DNA from: Thraustochytrium sp. TN22
Lineage: Eukaryota; Sar; Bigyra; Thraustochytrida; Thraustochytriidae
Assembly: GCA_013306675.1 (NCBI GenBank)
Contig: JABLUY010000329.1
Location: 1 to 32,785, forward strand
Reading direction: 5' to 3'
Length of the DNA stretch: 32,785 nt
This document shows, one piece after another, positions 16,797-25,073 of the stretch; the stretch's first letter is position 1, and the number at the start of each line of letters is the position of its first letter. Below the pieces are notes generated by a model. That model saw only the letters and a list, made by a program, of their open reading frames with translations, ran no database searches and was not told where the DNA came from. The translations under genes were made by a program, and so were the position numbers.

Positions 16797-18119
16797 ATGA
16801 GCGGCAACCAGCAGATGCTGCAGCAGGCCACGACGACGGTGTCGGAGGCGATCAAGCTGGACAACGAGGGCGAGTACGAGGCGGCCGTGCAAAAGTACCA
16901 GCGCGCGCTGGAGCAGTTCCTGGTGGCGCTCAAGTACGAGAAGAACCCCAAGTCCAAGGAGGTGCTGACGCAACGCATCGAGGGCTACATGGCCCGTGCC
17001 GAGCAGCTCAAGGAGGCCATCAAGGAGAAGCAGAACCAGCCCAAGGCGGCGGCCGTGGCCGGCGGGACCGGCGATAAGGGCGAAGACGCAGAGAAGTCGA
17101 AACTGCGCGGCGCGCTGGCGTCGGCCATCGTGTCAGAGAAGCCCAACGTGAGCTGGGACGACGTGGCCGGTCTGGAGGGCGCCAAGTCGGCACTCAAGGA
17201 GGCCGTCATCCTCCCGACGCGCTTCCCGCAGCTCTTCACCGGAGAGCGCCGCCCGTGGAAGGGCATCCTCCTCTACGGCCCGCCCGGTACCGGCAAGTCG
17301 TACTTGGCCAAGGCCGTCGCCACGGAGGCGGACGCGCAGTTCTTCTCGGTCTCTTCCTCGGACCTGGTCTCCAAGTGGCAGGGCGAGTCGGAGCGCCTCG
17401 TGCGCAACCTCTTCGAGATGGCTCGCGAGAGCAAGCCGGCCATCATCTTCATCGATGAGGTGGACTCGCTCTGTGGCTCGCGCAGCGACGGCGAGAATGA
17501 CTCGGCGCGCCGCATCAAGACCGAGTTCCTCGTGCAGATGCAGGGCGTCGGCAAGGACGACACTGGCCTGCTCGTGCTGGGCGCCACCAACACGCCCTGG
17601 AGCCTGGACCCGGCCATGCGCCGTCGCTTTGAGAAGCGCATCTACATTCCGCTGCCCGAGGTCGAAGCGCGCCGCCGCCTCTTTGAGCTTTCCATCGGCA
17701 GCACCGAGCACACGCTCTCGCGCGCGCAGCTCAAGGAGCTCGCCGAGATGACCGAGGGCTACTCGGGCGCCGATATCTCCATCGCCGTGCGCGAGGCGCT
17801 CATGCGTCCGCTGCGCATCTGCCAAGAGGCAAAGCAATTCGTCGTCAGCGAGGACGGCATGTACGAGCCAGTGCGGCCAGAGGAGTACCCGCACTGCCCC
17901 AAGTGCCCGCCGCAGACCTCCAAGAGCAAGTCCAAGCGCTGCAAGGAGTGCGGCGCCGTTTTCATGTCGCTCTACGACGTCGAGCCCTCCAAGCTCGCGG
18001 TCCCCGCCGTCGCCGCAGATGACTTCTTCAGGGCCGTCGAGAGCTCCAACACCTCCGTCTCCCCTGAGGAGCTCGATCGCTTTGAGGAGTGGACCGCCGA
18101 GTTCGGCCAGGAGGGCTGA
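16797..18119 (+). CDS. VPS4: Vacuolar protein sorting 4 (ESCRT-III disassembly AAA ATPase)
   Basis: VPS4 uses ATP to disassemble ESCRT-III polymers in multivesicular body sorting, cytokinesis and membrane repair. The 440-residue product is of family length. Seen: an N-terminal MIT domain (1-80) that binds ESCRT-III tails; a linker (about 81-113); the AAA module with Walker A GPPGTGKS (161-168) and Walker B IIFIDE (D220, E221); arginine residues in RRFEKRIYIPLP; a small domain; and the C-terminal helix ending FGQEG, typical of VPS4. Odd: between the small domain and the C-terminal helix, where yeast and human VPS4 carry a TPCSPGDPGA-type loop, this protein has CPKC-x11-CKEC (C367, C370, C382, C385), which looks like a zinc ribbon. 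Downstream lies an inverted partial copy of this gene. Confidence 0.97.
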   Translation: MSGNQQMLQQATTTVSEAIKLDNEGEYEAAVQKYQRALEQFLVALKYEKNPKSKEVLTQRIEGYMARAEQLKEAIKEKQNQPKAAAVAGGTGDKGEDAEKSKLRGALASAIVSEKPNVSWDDVAGLEGAKSALKEAVILPTRFPQLFTGERRPWKGILLYGPPGTGKSYLAKAVATEADAQFFSVSSSDLVSKWQGESERLVRNLFEMARESKPAIIFIDEVDSLCGSRSDGENDSARRIKTEFLVQMQGVGKDDTGLLVLGATNTPWSLDPAMRRRFEKRIYIPLPEVEARRRLFELSIGSTEHTLSRAQLKELAEMTEGYSGADISIAVREALMRPLRICQEAKQFVVSEDGMYEPVRPEEYPHCPKCPPQTSKSKSKRCKECGAVFMSLYDVEPSKLAVPAVAADDFFRAVESSNTSVSPEELDRFEEWTAEFGQEG

Positions 18120-18189
18120 GGTCGCTTTCGCGGACGCCACGCGAGCCATGCAAGAGACGCGCAAAACAATGAAATCTACGAACTTGTTT

Positions 18190-18738
18190 GTTGCTAGCTA
18201 GTGACCGTTTGCATCTGTGATTTGATCTTGACTTGCGCAGCAAAAAGAAAGGAGAGATGCATCCAACCCCGCTGGCCAAATCCAGCTTCCCACATCTCGA
18301 AGCGATCGACCTCCTCGAATGTCACGGAGGAGTTGGAGCTCTCGACGGCCCTAAGGAAGTCATCGGCGGCAACGGCGGGGACCGCGAGCTTGGAGGGCTC
18401 GACGTCACTCGATCAAGAACCCTCACAGAGAATGCGCGGCGCGATCTAGCTCGCGATCTGGCTCGGTCTGTTCGAGTCATCAGCTGGACGGTTTGACTCT
18501 CCTTGATGGCCTCTTTGAGCTGCTCGGCACGCGCCAAGTAGCTCTCAATGCGTTGCGTCAGCACCTCCTTGGACTTGGGGTTCTTCTCGTACTTGAACGC
18601 CACCAAGAACTGCTCCAGCGCGCGCTGGTACTTTCGCACGGCCGCCTCGTACTCGCCCTCGTTGTCCAGCTGGATCGCCTCCGACACCGTCGTCGTGGCC
18701 TGCTGCATCATCTGCTGGTTGCTTGGGTTGCTCTTCAC
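18190..18738 (-). pseudogene. Inverted, internally deleted VPS4 copy (MIT domain plus C-terminal piece)
   Basis: On the minus strand, 18730 to about 18505 encodes a second MIT domain (SNQQMMQQATTTVSEAIQLD...) that differs from the VPS4 MIT by only a handful of mostly conservative residues. After about 100 unrelated bases, 18406-18271 matches the VPS4 C-terminus (DVEPSKLAVPAVAADDFLRAVESS) but in a different frame. The whole AAA ATPase core is absent. The MIT frame reads on to a stop at 18322, giving up to about 138 residues. No ATG is in frame at the position of the VPS4 start (GTG there), although ATGs occur a few codons into the MIT part. Being inverted, it is antisense to VPS4. It may be a pseudogene, an MIT-only protein, or a hairpin-forming locus. 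Confidence 0.85.
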
Positions 18739-19344
18739 CGTCGACTTTCATTCGCCGGCGGTACATTCTCCGGCGAGGACTTCCCCTTTGGTGCCTTCGC
18801 GCGCGGTTCGCGCGCGAAGAGCTTCCGCCCGTCGTATGCGCAGGCCCCGCTCGCCGGGCCCAGCCCTTGCACGAAGACCGGGCAGCTACAGCCTGCTGAC
18901 AGTGCTGAGCATTCGTGACTGCTGCGTGCAGTGCGAGGGCTCGGGGCTTCGGAGTCACTGCATCCTGCTGCTGCCCGGCCGGCCCCCGGCCCTGGCTCCG
19001 GGCTGCAGCCTTTCAACTTCTTCAACTTTGACGTCCTCGTCTTCTCGCACCACATGTGGGACCTCGCCGAGGATGCCGCCAAGGTCGAGAATCCAAAAAG
19101 AAAGGAAAAAGGATTTCTGCCAGGGGAAGGGGTACGCGCCGCGTTTGTCGCCGTTTGTCGGCCCGCTCCACGTTCTCCAAGCGCCCAGCGCCGCAACCGC
19201 GCTGCACCAGACCAGCAACTTGAAGGCAACCAGCCGCGCGCTGGGGGAGCGGTGTCGGCAGCATACGGCGCAGCGCGCGAAGGGCCTCGGCCGCCTCGCG
19301 GGCGTGCCAGCGGCGCGACCGGCACGGTGGCGCCACGCGCAGTC
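18739..19344. other. Region upstream of the TIR-like/TPR gene
   Basis: It contains a perfect 11-bp stem hairpin (18795-18819). From 18931 onward a frame stays open into the TPR gene (in-frame ATGs at 18931 and at the MWDLAEDAAKVENPK segment). The translated upstream part is mostly Pro/Ala/Gly-rich. It may be 5' untranslated sequence, an extended N-terminus, or an unrecognised exon. Confidence 0.5.
18795..18819. repeat. 11-bp perfect inverted repeat with 3-base loop
   Basis: The arms CTTCGCGCGCG and CGCGCGCGAAG flank GTT. This is a strong hairpin in either strand, about 110 bp before the earliest possible start of the TPR gene. Confidence 0.92.
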
Positions 19345-19383
19345 ATGCATTCCGCTAAGGCGTCCCCGCAGACCGTGCAGCAG

Positions 19384-19447
<64 letters not shown>

Positions 19448-22400
19448 CCGAGGTTGAGCAGCAGCCCAAGGAAGAGCAAGGGGACGACCTGAGCAACGAC
19501 ATCGTGTGGTACCGCGGACTCAGCGTCGCCGCGCTACAGGCCATCTGGCAAGGCATCCTGAACGGCGAACGCGCGCAGGGCGTCCAACTATACGTGCTCA
19601 AGGAGAACGTCGATGCCACCGACAACAGGGGAAACAAGACTGGCACCGCCAACGCTGGCTGCACCGCCGCGGTGCGACGACCCCGTGCCGACGGCAAGCT
19701 CAAGGGCAACGTTGCCTACGTCAAAGGCCAGGTCCTCTTCTCCCCCCACCAAGCTACACCCAAGGACAGGGCCGACTGGACCATCGAAGACGTCTGCGAA
19801 TACCTTGTGCTCACCGACACCCTTCGCGACAGCCTCTTCTACCTCGACGTCCTGCTAGAGGAGGCCGACGACCTCGTCGGCAAGCCCTTCGACGGCGCCT
19901 TCGTCAGCCAAGCGCGCAAGTGCCGCTTCGGCGACCTCGTCCAAGCCATCGTCGCGCACTACACCAAGCAGCGCAGGAACCTCCGGACCACCTTCGTATG
20001 GCTCGACATCTTCTGCGCCAACCAGCCCAAGCTCGCCAACAAGGACGCAGACCTCTCGCCCGAGATTTACCAGCAGCGCGACGACCTCCTCACGCGCGGC
20101 CTCCACGCCGCCATCGAGCGCTTCGACGAACGCCTCATCTTCTTCGACAAGTGGGACGATCCCACGCCCCTCACACGCATGTGGTGCGTCTGGGAGGTCT
20201 ACGGCGCCGTCATCTGCGGCAGGGCCCTCGAGCTCATCTTCGCGCCGGGCCAGGACCAGCGCTTTGTTCAGCTCATGGAGGATGAGACTCCCGACGCTGT
20301 CACCAAGGCGCTCTCCAAGTTCGACCTCGCCAACGCCGACTGCCACGTCGACGCCGATCGCAAGATGATCACGGAGGCCGTTCAAGCCCTGCCCGGCGGC
20401 TTCCACCACCTCAACGGCGTCGTGCTCGAGCAGCTGCGCGTCTGGCTCGCACAAACCGCGCGGCGCATCGTGGCCTCTCGCGTTCAGAGCGAAGGAAAGA
20501 CCCTAGGGGTGGCATCTCTCATGCACAACGTCGCCTGGCTGCTGAAAGACCAAGGCCGCGACAAGGACGCCCTCGACCTCCTCCGGCAGTCGCTCGAGAT
20601 TAAGTTGATCACGCAAGGACCGAGTCACCCGAACGTACTGACGACGAAGCACCAAATCGCAGGCCTGCTTCAAAACATGGGCCAGTACGAGGCGGCGCTG
20701 GCGCAGTTCAACGAGGTGCTGGAGCAACGCGCGGAGCAGCTCGGGCCGACGCACCCATCCGCGCTGACGACGAAGGCCACCATCGCCGACCTGCTGCGGA
20801 ACATGGGCCAGTACGAGGCGGCGCTGGCGCAGTTCAACGAGGTGCTGGAGCGCCAAGTGGAGCAGCTCGGGCCGACGCATCCATCCGCGCTGACGACGAA
20901 GGCCAACATCGCCGGCCTGCTGCGGAACATGGGCCAGTACGAGGCGGCGCTGGCGCAGTTCAACGAGGTGCTGGAGCAACGCGTGGAGCAGCTCGGGCCG
21001 ACGCACCCATCCGTGCTGACGACGAAGGCCAACATCGCCGGCCTGCTGCGGAACATGGGCCAGTACGAGGCGGCGCTGGCGCAGTTCAACGAGGTGCTGG
21101 AGCAACGCGTGGAGCAGCTCGGGCCGACGCACCCATCCGTGCTGACGACGAAGGCCAACATCGCCGGCCTGCTGCGGAACATGGGCCAGTACGAGGCGGC
21201 GCTGGCGCAGTTCAACGAGGTGCTGGAGCAACGCGTGGAGCAGCTCGGGCCGACGCACCCATCCGTGCTGACGACGAAGGCCAACATCGCCGGCCTGCTG
21301 CGGAACATGGGCCAGTACGAGGCGGCGCTGGCGCAGTTCAACGAGGTGCTGGAGCAACGCGTGGAGCAGCTCGGGCCGACGCACCCATCCGTGCTGACGA
21401 CGAAGGCCAACATCGCCGGCCTGCTGCGGAACATGGGCCAGTACGAGGCGGCGCTGGCGCAGTTCAACGAGGTGCTGGAGCAACGCGTGGAGCAGCTCGG
21501 GCCGACGCACCCATCCGTGCTGACGACGAAGGCCAACATCGCCGGCCTGCTGCGGAACATGGGCCAGTACGAGGCGGCGCTGGCGCAGTTCAACGAGGTG
21601 CTGGAGCAACGCGTGGAGCAGCTCGGGCCGACGCACCCATCCGTGCTGACGACGAAGGCCAACATCGCCGGCCTGCTGCGGAACATGGGCCAGTACGAGG
21701 CGGCGCTGGCGCAGTTCAACGAGGTGCTGGAGCAACGCGTGGAGCAGCTCGGGCCGACGCACCCATCCGTGCTGACGACGAAGGCCAACATCGCCGGCCT
21801 GCTGCGGAACATGGGCCAGTACGAGGCGGCGCTGGCGCAGTTCAACGAGGTGCTGGAGCAACGCGTGGAGCAGCTCGGGCCGACGCACCCATCCGTGCTG
21901 ACGACGAAGGCCAACATCGCCGGCCTGCTGCGGAACATGGGCCAGTACGAGGCGGCGCTGGCGCAGTTCAACGAGGTGCTGGAGCAACGCGTGGAGCAGC
22001 TCGGGCCGACGCACCCATCCGTGCTGACGACGAAGGCCAACATCGCCGGCCTGCTGCGGAACATGGGCCAGTACGAGGCGGCGCTGGCGCAGTTCAACGA
22101 GGTGCTGGAGCAACGCGTGGAGCAGCTCGGGCCGACGCACCCATCCGTGCTGACGACGAAGGCCAACATCGCCGGCCTGCTGCGGAACATGGGCCAGTAC
22201 GAGGCGGCGCTGGCGCAGTTCAACGAGGTGCTGGAGCAACGCGTGGAGCAGCTCGGGCCGACGCACCCATCCGTGCTGACGACGAAGGCCAACATCGCCC
22301 AAGTGCTGAAGGACATGGGCCAGTACGAGGCGGCGCTGGCGCAGTTCAACGAGGTGCTGGAGCAACGCGTGGAGCAGCTCGGGCCGACGCACCCGTCCGT

Positions 22401-23061
22401 GCTGACGACGAAGGCCAACATCGCCCAAGTGCTGCAGGACATGGGCCAGTACGAGGCGGCGCTGGCGCAGTTCAACGAGGTGCTGGAGCAACGCGCGGAG
22501 CAGCTCGGGCCGACGCACCCGTACGTGCTGACGACGAAGCACAACATCGCCGGCGTGGTGCAGGCCATGGGCCAGTACGAGGCGGCGCTGTCGCAGTACA
22601 ACGAGGTGCTGGAGCACGAAGTGGAGCAGCTCGGGCCTTCGCACGAGCACGTCGCGATCACGCGGTACAACATCGCGTTGACTCTCTGCGACCTCGCCCG
22701 CTTCGATGAGGCGCTCCCGTTCGCGACAAGTGCCCAAGAGATTCTCAAGGCGACCTTAGGCGCGGACACGGAGCACCCGCGGCTAAGCTTCGCGTACCTC
22801 GCCCAGGGTCGGGCGTCGCTAGGCCTTGGTCGCCATGGGGATGCTGTTGCGTCTTTGCAGCGTTCGCTGGCCATCCGCGAGGCCTGCTTGGGTTCGGACC
22901 ACCCAGACACGGCCGTTTCGCAGTACTACTTGGCTGAGGCGACGCACGAAGGGTCGCTCGCAGCGTTGGCGCTGGCGACGCGTCGGGCCAAGCTGGGCGC
23001 GGCGCACCCGCTGACAAAGGCATCGGCTTTGCAAGTGGTGTCCATCTCTTGCGATACATAA
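19345..23061 (+). CDS. PolyQ / TIR-like domain / high-identity TPR repeat protein
   Basis: With the start at 19345 (MHSAKASPQTV) the product has 1238 residues. Seen in order: a polyglutamine run from CAG/CAA repeats (about 12-35); a domain (about 45-385) with FVSQARKCRFGDLVQAI (from 186), FVWLDIFCANQP (WLDIFC from 219) and MWCVWEVYGA (WCVWE from 280), the signature of a TIR-like fold found next to TPRs in many protist and algal proteins; then TPRs of the kinesin-light-chain/nephrocystin type with a 42-residue period. Sixteen MGQYEAAL units (444-1115) lie between degenerate TPRs. Ten consecutive units (20926-22185) are identical at the DNA level. TPRs bind proteins. The combination with a TIR-like domain suggests signalling or recognition, but no function is shown. 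The frame is open upstream to 18931, so a longer N-terminus is possible. Confidence 0.85.
20674..22689 (+). repeat. 126-bp tandem array, 16 units, central units identical
   Basis: Sixteen in-frame 126-bp units start at 20674 and recur every 126 bases, the last at 22564. Units from 20926 to 22185 are base-for-base identical. The first two and last three differ at a few codons (Ser-Ala for Ser-Val, Gln-Val-Leu-Lys for Gly-Leu-Leu-Arg and similar). Identity in the centre and divergence at the edges is the pattern of recent unequal exchange. Confidence 0.97.
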
Positions 23062-24570
23062 ATCATGGCTACTAAGGTAATTCTCAGTTTCTGCGGCTGC
23101 TGTGGCGGCGGCGGTGGCCTTGCTCGCCCTTTCCTTCCCTCGCTTCCTCGCTCGTTGCCATGGCGAGCAAGCTCCTACAACAGTGCCGGCGGTAAGGACA
23201 AGCTGGTGTTCTTGCTGAGTGTGGGCTTGTAGCGTGCGCTCTGCTACTACTTTGACTCGTCTCCGGCGGTGGGGCTCTGCGTGGGCCTGCTGGACTGCTG
23301 TATGTTTCAGGCAGTGGAAGCGCAGCGCGCGAAGAGGCTGCTCAACCAGTGCATTGACGACTACTTTCTGCCGTTCCTCCGGCGTATGCTGCGCTCGCTA
23401 TTCGTGGTGGTGCCCGTGGCGCGTGAAGAAGGTCAAAAATAGAATGAGGGCATGCCCGTCGTCGCGCCGGAGTGATTCCGGTGAAGTCCGTCAACGCGTA
23501 CATGGTGAGGGGCACGAAGAAGCTCTCGTACGACTTTCAGTACTTCACGGACACGATTCGACGGCGGAGCGCAAGGAAATTCACACCTTCGTACCCATGT
23601 ACACATCTCTCCTGGCCAACGAGAACCTCATGCTCAGCGTCATGAGCAACACCATCAACGAGCACCGCCACCCGCAGATGATTCAGAAATTCATTGCCCA
23701 GAGCGAGTTGAGCCGCGCCAACTAGCCCATTTCCTGCTGAGCGACTCGCGCGGGGACTCCAACGCATCGCGCGAGCGGCAGCATGCAGGGCAACAGGCCT
23801 GTCCGGGCCGAGGCAGGCCCGGCCTGCGATGATCCAACTGCGGCGATGGAGAGGGCCGAGCAGACGCAGACGCAGTCGCTCAAGAATGCGGCCACCAAGT
23901 TTGCCTGGAGCGTGCGGTGCTGCAGAACTCGAGCTACCACATTGAGCTCAACTTCTCTTCCCGGCAACGCAAAAGCCTCTTCGTCTGCCCGCCCAACAGG
24001 GTTCTGGCTGCCAACCCGCACTTTTCCCAGAGAGTCGGGTCGACAGCTCACCATCGAGCGCGACCTCGCGAGTACCAGCGTTCGGCTTCCCATGCGAGGC
24101 TCCGGCGTCAATCCCAGCAGCACCAGCATCAAGGGTGCTTCTGGCCATTCCAGCGCCATTCGCAAAGAGGCCAACATCTTGGACGTCGACATTTTCGAGT
24201 CGACGCTCTGCATCTCCCAAGACTGCTTCGCCGTGCTATACGCGACCAACTTCGGCAAGCCTATCGCCAAGCGCGTGGTGGACTTTCGGCCACCACAGTA
24301 ATACGAGCAGTTTATAAAGGCCCTCCTCGCGGAGCAGATCTCCAGATCCAAGGAGAATCGCGCAGACCTTGTCGGTGGTGATGCCTCTGGCGCTTTGGAC
24401 ACGGAGCGAGACCGCTTCAACGAGTCCGACAAGAACCTTGAGAAGGGTAAAATTTAGGTCAAGCAAGTGCAACAGCGTTTGCCACCAAGACCCCACACGG
24501 GCCAAAGCCCCGGCCCTGCGACGGAGTCGCCTGGAAAAGAAATGTTTGGTTGTCAAAAGGATGCATGAGC
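23062..24570 (+). pseudogene. Decayed protein-coding remnant(s), family not recognised
   Basis: Several short stretches read like real protein but lie in different frames: near 23240-23420 (ALCYYFDSSPAVGLCVGLLD), near 23500-23550 (AYMVRGTKKLSYDFQYFTD), near 23575-23725 (FVPMYTSLLANENLMLSVMS) and near 23920-24460 (SYHIELNFSSRQRKSLFVC; EANILDVDIFESTLCISQD). The frame is interrupted several times. Unusual introns could explain some of this, but no consistent gene model is visible. I do not recognise the family and cannot say whether it was a host gene or part of an old element. The remnants sit directly behind the TPR gene. Confidence 0.55.
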
Positions 24571-25073
24571 GTACCAGGTAGGGTGGGAAACCAGAAGCAT
24601 ATCGAGCTTGCTGGCACTGACGTGGACGCGGGCACCGACGGGCCCGGATCGCGGTATCGCGACAGCTGTGTCATTGCGATGTCGCTGCGCCCCTCACCTG
24701 TGCGAACGCTCTCGATCCTGTGGTCTTCCTTGTCTCCAATTGTTGTCTGCCTCTCTGGAGGCTTGTGGGAGGTGCCGGTTCAAGAGCAGGTGGTTCAACC
24801 GTGGTTGGATCTTGGCAATCCTCTATTCTCGGATCCGGGGTGGATTTGCACGGAGTTTGGTTATGGCTGCTGAGAGCCTGTGAGAGGATGGTCTCTGAAA
24901 AAAGCTGCCCGCATGCCGGGCAGGCGGCCACGCCACCATGGTGGCAGAGAGCATGTGCACACAGAGCCCGAGGGCGAGCGCTGCATCGATTACAAGTTAG
25001 AACGTCGAGACGAGCCGAGAAAGCGATTCGTGCTGCGCGTGCCATCCGTGCGTCATCTACCTGGCCACTAGCA
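24571..25073. other. Intergenic sequence downstream of CENP-C
   Basis: No supported gene. A minus-strand frame here has a Cys/His-rich stretch (about 24895-24990, pattern CxxC...CHHG...CPACG) that resembles a zinc finger but lacks a convincing gene context. It probably holds the CENP-C 3' end. Confidence 0.45.

Noticed and set aside
12534-16973. Full-length minus-strand frame extended to 16973
   Set aside because: The upstream 290 codons are Arg/Ala/Pro translation of the GC-rich promoter and overlap the VPS4 start. The ATG at 16103 begins the acidic protein.
20503-22910. Long antisense frames (over 740 codons) opposite the TPR array
   Set aside because: The repeat unit is 126 bp, a multiple of three, so any frame open in one unit is open in all. 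The antisense translations are just repeats of that accident.
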